From Actinomadura rubteroloni (GTDB taxonomy: Bacteria; Actinomycetota; Actinomycetes; Streptosporangiales; Streptosporangiaceae): a stretch of DNA of 64,000 bases. Shown piece by piece: positions 7,671-15,680 of this stretch (position 1 is its first letter; every line of letters begins with the position of its first letter). The stretch is from contig NZ_MTBP01000001.1 of NCBI RefSeq assembly GCF_002911665.1, forward strand, positions 558,001 to 622,000, read 5' to 3'. Under the pieces are notes generated by a model. That model was not told where the DNA came from. It made no database searches and saw nothing but the letters and a program-made list of their open reading frames with translations. The position numbers and the translations under genes are program-made.

Positions 7671-7883
7671 ATGACCGCACCGTCCGACCCGCCGCGCCGC
7701 CGGGGCCGCCATCTGGACGGCGCCGCGCTCGCGGGCGGGCTCGCCGCCATCGTCGCGCCCGACCTCGGCGCCGCCCGCCGACACGCACGCTGCCACGCCT
7801 GCGGCGAGGACGGCACGCGCGCCGCCGCGCCGCTGCGCGCCGACGCGCGCCACTGCCCGTCCTGCGGCGCGGCCCGCCACTAG
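7671..7883 (+). CDS. Small zinc-ribbon-like protein of unknown function
   Basis: The 70-residue product begins at ATG 7671 behind GGAG. It has a basic, Arg-rich N-terminal half and two CxxC pairs (CHACGEDG near residue 42 and CPSCGAARH at the C-terminal end), which could bind one zinc ion. I do not recognise the family. An in-frame start further upstream at 7620 lacks a ribosome site. The gene is convergent with the small excisionase-like gene that follows. Confidence 0.55.
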   Translation: MTAPSDPPRRRGRHLDGAALAGGLAAIVAPDLGAARRHARCHACGEDGTRAAAPLRADARHCPSCGAARH

Positions 7884-7894
7884 CGGGTGCGCCG

Positions 7895-8170
7895 CTACTC
7901 GGTGTGGCGGGCGGCGCCGGCGCGGGCGCGGCGCTGGGCCTGGCCGCCCGCGCCCTTCTTCGGCCCGTCCCCGGCCTCCGGGTCGTCCCAGGGCCGGCGC
8001 AGGCACTGCCGGACGGCCTCCCACGAGTAGCGGAAGTCCTTGCCGGTCTTGAGGGCGGGGAGCTGGCCGGCGTTGGCCATCCGCCGCACCGTCTGCGGCG
8101 ACAGGGCGAGTCTGGCCGCCAGCTCGGCGGTGGTGAGCACGTCGGGGTCGCGGGCTGGCGGCTCGGTCAT
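7895..8170 (-). CDS. Excisionase/BldC-like helix-turn-helix protein
   Basis: A 91-residue protein with a compact MerR-type winged helix: LTTAELAARLALSPQTVRRMANAG followed by the wing LPALKTGKDFRYSWEAVRQCL. The tail is charged and disordered. This is the layout of excisionase-family and BldC-like small DNA-binding proteins of actinomycetes. The start ATG 8170 has AGGAG ten bases upstream; the longer ORF upstream is less likely. No integrase or phage gene is adjacent, so a host regulatory role is more likely than a recombination role. Confidence 0.8.
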   Translation of the reverse strand: MTEPPARDPDVLTTAELAARLALSPQTVRRMANAGQLPALKTGKDFRYSWEAVRQCLRRPWDDPEAGDGPKKGAGGQAQRRARAGAARHTE

Positions 8171-8338
8171 GCGGAACTCCTGGACCTCGGGAGGAGTCGT
8201 CCGGCGGGGGACGGCCGGGGCGGACGACGGTCGTGCGAGCCGCCATCTTGCCACGCAGCGTGACCGAATGACAACCCTTCGTCGGGTGACGGGGGATGTC
8301 CAGCGGTTTCACCGTTCCGTCGGCGCCCGCCCCGGAGC

Positions 8339-9040
8339 CTAACCGCGCGCCGGGACGATCCGCTCGGCCCGGTCGCGCTTGGTGTAGAGGTCCCAGTAGT
8401 GGTCGGCGAGGTCCTCGGGCGCGACGACCGGCCCGCCGTGCCCGTGTTCGGCCGCCGCCCGCTGCGCGGCGCTGCCCTCGATCCAGGCGCCGATCGTCAG
8501 CGTCCCCGCGTAGACGCCTTGGTCGGCGAGTTCGGCGTGCAGCGACTGGACCCAGTTGCGCGCCGCCGCCATCACCGGCCCGACGCCGCTCATGCCGGGC
8601 GCCCCCTCCAGCGCGGACACGCCCTGGGCCAGCAGGAACGCGCCGTCGCCGCGCTCGACCATCCCCGGGACGACGGCGCGGGCGACCTCGACGGGCGTGT
8701 AGAGGTGCAGGTCCATGAGGCCGCGCAGCGTCGCGGCGGCGAGCCCGGCGGCGGGGGCGAACGGCGGGGCGGAGCCGATGGGGGCGTACTCCACGACGTC
8801 GATCGGCCCGAGCCGCCCGGTGATCGCGTCGATGAGCGCGGGGACGCCCGCGGGATCGGCCAGGTCGGCCGGGAACGCGGCGGCGCGGACGCCCTCCTGG
8901 TCCAGGATCTCGACCAGGGCGCCGAGGGGTTCGGGGCGGCGGCCGACGAGCGCGACGTCGAATCCCTCGCGGCCGAACCGGCGGGCCGTGGCGGCGCCGA
9001 GGCCGGGTCCGGCGCCGAGCACGGCGATGGTCTTGGGCAT
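8339..9040 (-). CDS. SDR-family oxidoreductase-like protein lacking the YxxxK pair
   Basis: The 233-residue product has the Rossmann fold of short-chain dehydrogenases: AVLGAGPGLGAATARRF at the N-terminus, the adenine-pocket D in PADLAD and a long C-terminal region. The segment where the catalytic Tyr-x3-Lys is expected reads SGVGPVMAAARNWVQSLH, with neither residue, so ordinary SDR catalysis is doubtful. ATG 9040 follows GGGAG; the ORF could extend to 9079 but has no better start. It is divergent from a TetR regulator over an 84-bp region with repeated ACCGTCAAGTT sites, so TetR probably controls it. Confidence 0.82.
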   Translation of the reverse strand: MPKTIAVLGAGPGLGAATARRFGREGFDVALVGRRPEPLGALVEILDQEGVRAAAFPADLADPAGVPALIDAITGRLGPIDVVEYAPIGSAPPFAPAAGLAAATLRGLMDLHLYTPVEVARAVVPGMVERGDGAFLLAQGVSALEGAPGMSGVGPVMAAARNWVQSLHAELADQGVYAGTLTIGAWIEGSAAQRAAAEHGHGGPVVAPEDLADHYWDLYTKRDRAERIVPARG

Positions 9041-9065
9041 GGTGGACTCCCGGTAAATTGATGTG

Positions 9066-9112
9066 ACCGTCAAGTTCAACGGTAGCAGCTAATTTGAGGC
9101 AACCGTCAAGTT
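9066..9112. promoter_or_regulatory. Repeated TetR-type operator sites between SDR and TetR genes
   Basis: ACCGTCAAGTT occurs directly at 9066-9076 and 9102-9112. The first copy is also part of an inverted repeat ACCGT-N8-ACGGT (9066-9083). On the reverse strand each copy contains TTGACG, a good -35 element for the SDR gene, so binding by the TetR protein would occlude its promoter. Confidence 0.65.
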
Positions 9113-9124
9113 ATGGGAGGACCG

Positions 9125-9775
9125 ATGGGCGAACCCGCACGCCCGCGCCTGCGCGCCGACGCGCAGCGCAGCGTCGCCAAGCTCACCGCCGCCGCGGTCG
9201 AGCTGTTCTCCGAACGCGGCCTGGACTGCCCGCTGGAGGAGATCGCCCGCCGCGCCGGGGTGAGCACCGGGACGCTCTACCACCGCTTCGGGACGCGCGA
9301 GGCGCTGATCGACGCGGTCGTGCCGGACGTCGCCGCCGCCAAGCTCGCCGCCGCCGTCCGGCACGCGGACGAGGGGGCCGACCCGTGGGACCGGTTCGTC
9401 CGGTACGTGGAGGGCATCGGGGCGCTGATGGCCGACGATCCCGCGCTCGGCGACGTCATCACCCGCCGCTTCGCCGACACGCCCCGGCTCGCGGCCGTCT
9501 GCGCGGACTCCTTCGCGCGCGGCCACGCGTTCGCGGCGGCGGCGCGGGCCGACGGGTCGCTGCGCGCGGACTTCAGCCCGCACGATCTCGTGCTCGTCTT
9601 CGCGGCCGTCGCCGCGCAGGCCGCCGCCACCCGGCACGCCGCGCCGGACGCCTGGCGGCGCGGGCTGGCGTTCACTCTCGACGGTCTGCGCGCCGCCGCC
9701 GCGCGTCCGCTGCCGGCCGGACCGCTGACCGCCGAGCAGGCCGCCGCGGCGGCGCACCGGACGGGTCAGAAGTAG
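9125..9775 (+). CDS. TetR family transcriptional regulator
   Basis: The 216-residue product has the TetR N-terminal domain: KLTAAAVELFSERGLDCPLE, then the recognition helix block IARRAGVSTGTLYHRFGTRE. The C-terminal ligand-binding domain is helical and Ala-rich. ATG 9125 is preceded by GGAGG at 8 nt; an upstream start at 9113 would overlap this site. It is divergent from the SDR-like gene, and the ACCGTCAAGTT sites between them are the likely operators. Its 3' end overlaps the convergent PLP-enzyme gene by 10 bp. Confidence 0.9.
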   Translation: MGEPARPRLRADAQRSVAKLTAAAVELFSERGLDCPLEEIARRAGVSTGTLYHRFGTREALIDAVVPDVAAAKLAAAVRHADEGADPWDRFVRYVEGIGALMADDPALGDVITRRFADTPRLAAVCADSFARGHAFAAAARADGSLRADFSPHDLVLVFAAVAAQAAATRHAAPDAWRRGLAFTLDGLRAAAARPLPAGPLTAEQAAAAAHRTGQK

Positions 9776-10968
9776 GTGCGGATGAGGTCCACGACGGTGT
9801 AGGCGTCGTCCACGACCGGGATCACCTGCCACTTGTCGAACGCCGTGCAGGGGTGCGAGATCCCGAAGCAGACCAGGTCGCCCGGACGGACGCCGTCGCC
9901 CGCCACGAACGCGTGGTGGTCGGACGTGCCGGTGACGCGCAGGCCGTCGGCGGGCTCGACCGTGCCGTCCCGGCGGCGGACGCGCAGCGGGACGGGCAGG
10001 CCGGCGTCGTAGGGCGCCTCCCGCTTGCCCATCCCGACGATCGCGAGGCCCGGCTCGGGCACGGACGTCACCTGCGCCCAGAGTTCCAGCGCCGCGTCCA
10101 GCGAGCCGGCGACGCGGTTGAACGGCGTCTTCTCGACGTAGAGGCCGTGGTCGTGCGACACGTACGCCCCGCTGCGCAGGACGACCGTGAGGTCGTGGCC
10201 GGGCAGCCAGTCGCCGCCGAGCCGGTCCGCGACCAGGTCGAAGTAGGCGCTGCCGCCCGCGCTGACGATCACCGACGGCGGCAGCAGGCCGGTGAGCGCG
10301 CGGGTGGCGTCGCGCAGGGCGTCCAGGTAGGCGGCGGCGCCGTCGGGCTCGGTGAACAGGCCCTCGTAGCCGGAAACACCGGCCAGTTCGGTGCCGGGGG
10401 CGTCCGCGACGGCCCGCGCCACGGCCGTCAGCTCCGCGGCCGTCCGGCAGCCGGTGCGCCCGTCCGCGTGGCCCAGCTCGACCAGGACGCGGAACGGACG
10501 CGGCCCGGCGGCGTCCGACAGCGCGGCGACGCCCTCCACCGAGTCGGCGTAGAGGAGCACGTCGAAGCCGTCGGCGATCTCGGCGGCGAGCCAGCGCAGC
10601 GCGGTCGGGTCCAGCAGTTCGTTGGCGAGCAGGACGCGCGGCACCCCGAACCGCCGGTACGCGAGCACCTGGTTCGCCGTGGCGGCCGTGATGCCCCACG
10701 CGCCCGCGCGGAGCTGCGCCGCGAACAGCGACGGCGCCATCGTCGTCTTGCCGTGCGGCGCGAACGCCAGGCCGTGCCGGTCGGCGAACGCGGCGAGCGT
10801 CGCGATGTTGCGGTCCAGCGCGGCGCGGCGCGCGACCAGGACCGGCCAGGTGAACGGGCCGCCGAACAGGGGGTGGCGGGCGGCGGCGAACGCGGACGCG
10901 GCGACGGGGCCGTCGGGGAGCCAGAGCCCCTTGGTGCGCCAGTCCACGATCTCGTCGGGGATCTCCAC
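9766..10968 (-). CDS. Fold-type III PLP enzyme, D-serine dehydratase/D-threonine aldolase-like
   Basis: A 400-residue alanine-racemase-fold enzyme. The PLP lysine is in APHGKTTMAP near residue 70; a barrel of alternating strands follows, with VSGYEGLF and VSAGGSAYFDL as cofactor phosphate-loop candidates. The C-terminal domain ends with DHHAF and GISHPCTAFDKW, an H-x-C pair like the zinc site of D-serine dehydratase (DSD1) and D-threonine aldolase. The likely role is deamination or retro-aldol cleavage of a D-amino acid; the exact substrate is uncertain. GTG 10968 is chosen for its GGAGG site; the open frame runs 40 codons further upstream. Confidence 0.85.
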   Translation of the reverse strand: MEIPDEIVDWRTKGLWLPDGPVAASAFAAARHPLFGGPFTWPVLVARRAALDRNIATLAAFADRHGLAFAPHGKTTMAPSLFAAQLRAGAWGITAATANQVLAYRRFGVPRVLLANELLDPTALRWLAAEIADGFDVLLYADSVEGVAALSDAAGPRPFRVLVELGHADGRTGCRTAAELTAVARAVADAPGTELAGVSGYEGLFTEPDGAAAYLDALRDATRALTGLLPPSVIVSAGGSAYFDLVADRLGGDWLPGHDLTVVLRSGAYVSHDHGLYVEKTPFNRVAGSLDAALELWAQVTSVPEPGLAIVGMGKREAPYDAGLPVPLRVRRRDGTVEPADGLRVTGTSDHHAFVAGDGVRPGDLVCFGISHPCTAFDKWQVIPVVDDAYTVVDLIRTYF

Positions 10969-11071
10969 CGGAAGCCTCCGATCGCGTCGGCACCGAAAAC
11001 CGTCCACCTGGACGCAGCGCCACCGGACGGTAACATTACGGACTTTCGCGACTCTCCGGGAGGCGTGCCAG

Positions 11072-12391
11072 GTGATCAGCGAGGACATGGACGTCGCACG
11101 GGCCCGCGCGCTGCTCTCGGAGTTCGCCGAGGACGCGTGGACCCACGTGGCGTGGCTGATCGACGAGGTCGGGATGGACCACGACGCCTACGAACGGCGT
11201 CCGCTGGCGCTGCTCGAACCGTTGGAGGACTACATCGCGGAGTTCCCCGACGACGACGCGGACGAGGACCCCTGGGTCTCCCTCCAGATCGCTCTGGCGG
11301 CCTACCTCGCGGACGTCCTCATCCGGTCGCACGGCGCCCGGTGGGTCGTCGAGGACGTCCCCGGACGCCCCGCGCAAAGCTCCTTCGTCCTCCGCGTCAC
11401 CGGCCTGGACGAGCAGACCCGCACCCTCGACCCCGCCGAACTCGTCCGGGAGCACTTCGACCCCTGCGACCCGGACGTGTACGCGCCGGTCGTCCACGGC
11501 CTGGACCGGGCGCGGGTCACCCCGTGGCACGCCGGGACGGCGCCCGAGGGGCGTCCGCCGACGCCGGTGCAGCGCTGGCTGCTCGGCCTCTGCGCCCACT
11601 TCGCGGCGATCAACGGCTACCCGGTGGACCGGCTCGGCGCGCCGCCGGCCGACCGGATCGGCGCGCTGCGGATGCTGTTCGAGGTGTGGGGCGCCTACGA
11701 CGCCGACCTCCTGGACGAGCAGGTCGGCTTCCTGCTCCGGCACGGGATGCGCACCGAGTTCGAGGAGGGCGCCGCCGTCGCCGCCGCCCTGGCGGGGGAC
11801 GAGCGGGACGAGTACGTCCGGCTGCTGCGCGTCGCGCGCCGGATCGGGCTCGGCGACGACGTGGGCGACGACGTCGGCTCCCTCGCGCGGCTCGTGGAAC
11901 TGCGGTACGGGACGGCGTCGGTGGACCTGCTGCCCCATCTCGTCCCGCTGCTCACCGGGGAGCGCCCGCCGGGGCCGGGCGCCGCCGAGCTGAACTGGTT
12001 CCTGACGCAGGCGCTCGGCCGTCCCGACTTCGCCGAGGTGGAGGCCGACCGGCTGGAGCTGCACGCCGACCTCGCCTTCCAGGCCAACCGGGGCCGCTAC
12101 CTGATCTGGGACGCCGGACGCGCCTTCATGGTCCTCCGTTGGGGCCACATGGTCGGCTGGCTCGACGCCGAGGACTGCTGGACGCGCATCCTGGCCTCGG
12201 CGCGGGCCGTCCAGCAGCGGTACGTGTCGTGGCGGGACATGGCGGCGTGCTACTTGCAGGCGCGCTACCTGTGGGCGGGACGCGAACCGATCAACCAGGG
12301 TCGGTACGAGGAGGTCGTCCGGGACCTCGCCGCCGACCCCGACGGGCCGTGGAGCGTCCCGTGGGACCTCCCGCTGGAGCGCGACTGGTGA
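11072..12391 (+). CDS. DUF1266 domain protein
   Basis: The 439-residue product has no signal peptide or membrane helix. The C-terminal 180 residues match the DUF1266 pattern: YLIWDAGRAFMVLRWGHMVGWL followed by DAEDCWTRILASARAVQQ and a WRDMAACYLQARYLW block. The N-terminal part is acidic and helical. The function of DUF1266 is unknown; related proteins occur in polymorphic-toxin and stress loci. GTG 11072 has GGAGG at 8 nt; ATG 11087 is an alternative. It is divergent from the PLP enzyme and convergent with hmgA, which ends 2 bp away. Confidence 0.75.
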   Translation: MISEDMDVARARALLSEFAEDAWTHVAWLIDEVGMDHDAYERRPLALLEPLEDYIAEFPDDDADEDPWVSLQIALAAYLADVLIRSHGARWVVEDVPGRPAQSSFVLRVTGLDEQTRTLDPAELVREHFDPCDPDVYAPVVHGLDRARVTPWHAGTAPEGRPPTPVQRWLLGLCAHFAAINGYPVDRLGAPPADRIGALRMLFEVWGAYDADLLDEQVGFLLRHGMRTEFEEGAAVAAALAGDERDEYVRLLRVARRIGLGDDVGDDVGSLARLVELRYGTASVDLLPHLVPLLTGERPPGPGAAELNWFLTQALGRPDFAEVEADRLELHADLAFQANRGRYLIWDAGRAFMVLRWGHMVGWLDAEDCWTRILASARAVQQRYVSWRDMAACYLQARYLWAGREPINQGRYEEVVRDLAADPDGPWSVPWDLPLERDW

Positions 12392-12392
12392 C

Positions 12393-13577
12393 CTACCGGG
12401 ACCAGGACCAGGCATAGGACGGGTCCTCGCACGCCGTGGCCGCCTCGCCCAGCTCCAGCGGACGGAAGGTGTCCACCATGACGGCCAGCTCGTCGAAGAA
12501 CTCAACGCCGATGCCCCGTTCGTAGGCGCCGGGCTGCGGACCGTGGGGATGGCCTCCGGGGTGGAGGGACAGCGAGCCTTGCGCGATGCCCGAACCCTTG
12601 CGCGCTTCGTAGTCGCCACCGACGTAGACCATGACCTCGTCCGAATCGACGTTCGAGTGGTAGTACGGGACGGGTATCGCCAGCGGGTGGTAGTCCACCT
12701 TGCGGGGCACGAAATTGCACACCACGAAGTTCGGCCCCTCGAACACCTGGTGGACGGGCGGCGGCTGGTGGACGCGGCCCGTCAGCGGCTCGAAGTCCCG
12801 GATGTTGAACGTGTAGGGGTAGAGGCAGCCGTCCCAGCCCACCACGTCGAACGGATGCGCGGCGTAGGTGAGGCGGGTGCCCGCGATGCCAGCGGACGTT
12901 CGGTGCTTGACGAGCACCTCCACGTCCGCGCCCTCGCGCTGGACCACGGCGTTCGGTCCGTGCAGGTCGCGTTCGCAGTACGGCGCGCTCTCCAGGAACT
13001 GGCCGTACCGCGACAAGTAGCGCTTCGGCGGCGTGACGTGCCCGGACGCCTCGATCACGTACGCGCGCAGCGGCCGGTCCCCCGCGGGCACCCAGCGGTG
13101 CGTGGTGGATGCGGGAAGCACCACGTAGTCGCCCTGCTCGGCCGGGAGCGCGCCGAAGACCGTCTCGACCGTCGCCGTCCCGGACTCGACGTAGACGACC
13201 TCGTCGCCGGTCGCGTTGCGGTAGAGCGGCGACGGGGCCGTCCCGGCGGCGTACGACAGCCGCACGTCGGCGTTGCCGAGCAGGAGACGGCGTCCGGTGA
13301 CGACGTCCGTCCGCGCGTGCGTCCCCTCCGGGAACAGGTCGTGCAGCCGGAGGTGGCGGGGTTTCAGCGGATGGTTCGGGACCGTCCGGGCGTCGGGCGC
13401 CTCCCAGACCCGCGCGTCCGTGATCGCGGCGGGCAGGGCGCGGTGGTAGAGCAGCGACGCGTCGGACGAGAAGCCCTCCTCGCCCATCAGCTCCTCGTAG
13501 TACAGCGCGCCGGACGGGTCCCGGTGCTGCGTGTGGCGTTTGGGCGGTACGTCGCCGACCCGGCGGTAGTGGGCCAC
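12393..13577 (-). CDS. hmgA: Homogentisate 1,2-dioxygenase
   Basis: A 394-residue cupin-fold enzyme that opens the ring of homogentisate to maleylacetoacetate in tyrosine and phenylalanine breakdown. The N-terminal domain has HYRRVGDVPPKRHTQHR and a first cupin (RNATGDEVVYVESG). The C-terminal cupin gives the iron ligands: HSNVDSDEVMVYVGG (His and Glu) and LHPGGHPHGPQPG (His). The GWDGCLYPYTFNI block is family-specific. GTG 13577 has a GAGGAGGAA ribosome site. The usual partners (maleylacetoacetate isomerase, fumarylacetoacetase, HPPD) are not in this window, so the pathway must be completed elsewhere. Confidence 0.93.
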   Translation of the reverse strand: MAHYRRVGDVPPKRHTQHRDPSGALYYEELMGEEGFSSDASLLYHRALPAAITDARVWEAPDARTVPNHPLKPRHLRLHDLFPEGTHARTDVVTGRRLLLGNADVRLSYAAGTAPSPLYRNATGDEVVYVESGTATVETVFGALPAEQGDYVVLPASTTHRWVPAGDRPLRAYVIEASGHVTPPKRYLSRYGQFLESAPYCERDLHGPNAVVQREGADVEVLVKHRTSAGIAGTRLTYAAHPFDVVGWDGCLYPYTFNIRDFEPLTGRVHQPPPVHQVFEGPNFVVCNFVPRKVDYHPLAIPVPYYHSNVDSDEVMVYVGGDYEARKGSGIAQGSLSLHPGGHPHGPQPGAYERGIGVEFFDELAVMVDTFRPLELGEAATACEDPSYAWSWSR

Positions 13578-13625
13578 GGTTCCTCCTCGGACGTGCTCCG
13601 TGCTCCCTACCCGGCGGACGGAGCG

Positions 13626-14063
13626 TCAGGCGTTCAGGCCGAAGAAGTGGCTCCCGCCGCCGATGATGAGGTGCCCGCCCTGGCCGACGGCGATCTGCGC
13701 GCCGCCCGAGGTGTTCTCCAGCCGGACGTTCGTGAACGTGACGTTCGCGTCGGGCGCGATGTCCAGCAGCGCGCGTGGACCGCTCCACTGGATGGCCGAG
13801 CCCGCGCCGTCCAGCCCGGTGTCCCGGGTGACGCGCGGCAGCGCCGCCCGCGCCGCCGCCGGAGCCTTGACGGTGTAGACGCACTCCTTCGCCAGATGGA
13901 TCTCCCCGCCCGCGCGGAACGCCTTCGCGAGCGCGGCGGCGTCGCCGGTTCCCTCGTGGCACGGCACGACGCCCTTCGCCAGGGCGCGCGGGATCGTGGT
14001 CTGCGGAGCCGCCAGCACCAGCGCGAGGAGCGCCGTCCCGGCGAGACTGCGGCGGAGCTTCAT
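13626..14063 (-). CDS. Small secreted beta-helix-like protein
   Basis: The 145-residue product begins with a clear Sec signal peptide (MKLRRSLAGTALLALVLAAP, cleavage near ALA-KG). The mature part has two cysteines (CHEG and KECVYTV) that could form a disulfide, then short beta repeats of the kind seen in right-handed beta-helix and polymorphic-membrane-protein domains (ANVTFTNVRLENTSGG, GGHLIIGGGSHFF). The function is unknown. ATG 14063 has AAGGGGGAC upstream. The gene lies behind a strong terminator at 14136-14181, so it has its own promoter within the gap to the polysaccharide operon or depends on readthrough. Confidence 0.65.
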   Translation of the reverse strand: MKLRRSLAGTALLALVLAAPQTTIPRALAKGVVPCHEGTGDAAALAKAFRAGGEIHLAKECVYTVKAPAAARAALPRVTRDTGLDGAGSAIQWSGPRALLDIAPDANVTFTNVRLENTSGGAQIAVGQGGHLIIGGGSHFFGLNA

Positions 14064-14474
14064 GGTCGTCCCCCTTCGCAACAGGATCATTACCTTGGGT
14101 GATGTTCCCAGTACGGAGAGTACGGAAAACGCGATGAGCGCACGGGGCGCCACCCCGAACCGGGTGGCGCCGCGTGCGCTCTCGTCGTTCCAGTGCACAG
14201 GACGGGTCAGCCCCTGAACGACCCGTCCGGCCGCGCACCGGCGAAACGCGGGCGGCGACCGCTCCCCCCGAGACGGTCGCCCGCACCGACTCTGTGAACG
14301 TAGGGCCTACTCCACGGTAAGTTCACGTGTTGTCATCACAGTGCGACGGACGGTCGATATCGAGCGACGAACGGCCCACCCATCGGACGCCCCCACACCC
14401 GCCACCCGCCAGACCGCCAGGCCGGCGTCCGCGCAGGGCGACGGTCGCGCGGGCGAGGTCGCGCGCGGACGCCG
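14064..14474. other. 411-bp non-coding gap with terminator and hairpins
   Basis: This gap separates the secreted-protein gene from the polysaccharide operon; both read leftward. It holds a strong terminator at 14136-14181, a second hairpin with arms GGACGGGTC (14200-14208) and GACCCGTCC (14220-14228), and a GTGAAC/GTTCAC inverted repeat at 14294-14326 that encloses the palindrome GTAGGGCCTAC. I see no gene in it. Confidence 0.6.
14136..14181 (-). terminator. Strong rho-independent terminator of the polysaccharide operon
   Basis: Two nearly perfect 20-nt arms (GAGCGCACG outer part, GGCGCCACCC inner part) pair with one G-G mismatch and a 6-nt loop. In the leftward direction the hairpin is followed by GTTTTCC, giving a short T run. 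It lies 294 bp past the last gene of the operon. Confidence 0.75.
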
Positions 14475-15680
14475 TCAGACGTGGGCGAGGCGGTCGGTGG
14501 GGCGCGGGCCGCGGGTGCGGGACGCGATGGCGCGGGCCAGGCGGGACGCCGCGAAGTCCGTCCCGTGGACGAAGCGCATCACCGGGCCGAAGGACGCCGC
14601 CGCCGCGAGACCCGCGAAGTACAGGTCCGGTGCGGACGACTGGAAACTCCGGTCCAGGCGCGGCGAGCCGTTCCAGCGGGCCAGGCCCGCGCGCAGGGCC
14701 GGGGCGAGGGCCGGGATGCGGTCCAGGTCCGGGACGAACCCGGTCGCGGCGATGACGTGGTCGGCCGTGACGCGCTCGGGGCCGTCGGGGCCCTGGGTGA
14801 AGACGACGGCGCGGCCGGCGTCCTCGCGGGCGCGGGTGACGCGGTGGCCGAGCAGCGTCCGGACGCGCTCGTCGAAGCGGTCGCGCAGCCACCAGGCGCC
14901 CGCCGGGCCGAGCGTCGTCGCGACGATCCGGCGCCGCGTCCGGTAGGGCAGGAGGCGGGTCGTGGCGGGCCGCTCGGACCACAGCCACGTCCGCCAGCCG
15001 CGCCCGAGGCCGTGCAGCGGCGCGGTCGGCAGCCGTCCGCCGGCCTCATGCGGAACCGTGTTCCACATCAGCCGGGACGTCCGCGCGACGAGCGTCGGGC
15101 GGGCGCCCTGCTCGGCGAGCAGCACGGCCGTCTCCAGCGCGGACTGGCCCGCGCCGACGACCACGACGTCCCGGTCCCGGAACGCGCCGAGGTCGCGGTG
15201 GTCGGAACTGTGCGACACCAGCGGCGCCGGCAGGTCCGTCAGCTCGCCCGGAATGTGCGCGAACGGCCCCACGCCGACCGCGACGACCACCGACGCCGTC
15301 CGCACCGTCTCGCCCGTCGCCAGCACGACCCGGTAGCCGGTGTGGTCCGGTTCGATCCGCTCGGCGCGGGTGACCTCGGCGGTCGGCGCCGCGCGCTCGG
15401 CGAACCAGCGCCCGTAGGCGGTGAACACGTCCAGCGGGACCGGGTCGCCGATGGACGCCGCGTCCGGCGCGTAGTCCGGGAACGCCAGGCCGGGACGCGG
15501 CGCGCCCAGGCTGGACGCGAACGGCTCCGACTTCAGGCACATCCCGAGCGGCATGTGCTCGTCCCAGAACTGCATCGGCGTACCGATCAGCCGCGTCTCG
15601 ACACCGCGCTCCCGCAGATGCGCCGCCGCTGACAGCCCATAAGGGCCCGCACCGACGACCACCGCACCTATCCGCGTCAT
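14475..15680 (-). CDS. FAD-dependent NAD(P)H monooxygenase-like protein
   Basis: The 401-residue product has two dinucleotide folds: GAVVVGAGPYGLSAAAHL at the N-terminus for FAD and VVVVGAGQSALETAVLLAE near residue 175 for NAD(P)H, plus the VIAATGF motif and a C-terminal YFAGLAAAASFGPV block. This is the layout of flavin monooxygenases and N-hydroxylase-like proteins. The substrate is unknown. ATG 15680 overlaps the upstream stop as ATGA, with GAAAGG in front; ATG 15686 is the alternative. It is the last gene of the polysaccharide operon, so it may oxidise a precursor or an attached amino or alcohol group. Confidence 0.83.
   Translation of the reverse strand: MTRIGAVVVGAGPYGLSAAAHLRERGVETRLIGTPMQFWDEHMPLGMCLKSEPFASSLGAPRPGLAFPDYAPDAASIGDPVPLDVFTAYGRWFAERAAPTAEVTRAERIEPDHTGYRVVLATGETVRTASVVVAVGVGPFAHIPGELTDLPAPLVSHSSDHRDLGAFRDRDVVVVGAGQSALETAVLLAEQGARPTLVARTSRLMWNTVPHEAGGRLPTAPLHGLGRGWRTWLWSERPATTRLLPYRTRRRIVATTLGPAGAWWLRDRFDERVRTLLGHRVTRAREDAGRAVVFTQGPDGPERVTADHVIAATGFVPDLDRIPALAPALRAGLARWNGSPRLDRSFQSSAPDLYFAGLAAAASFGPVMRFVHGTDFAASRLARAIASRTRGPRPTDRLAHV

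Noticed and set aside
7895..8170. Excisionase-like gene as evidence of a prophage or integrative element
   Set aside because: There is no integrase, relaxase, phage structural gene or duplicated attachment sequence nearby, and BldC-like host regulators share this fold.
9094..12417. Rightward open frame of 1107 codons
   Set aside because: It overlaps the TetR, PLP-enzyme and DUF1266 genes in another frame and shows only biased Arg/Gly/Pro composition. The real genes have domains and good starts.
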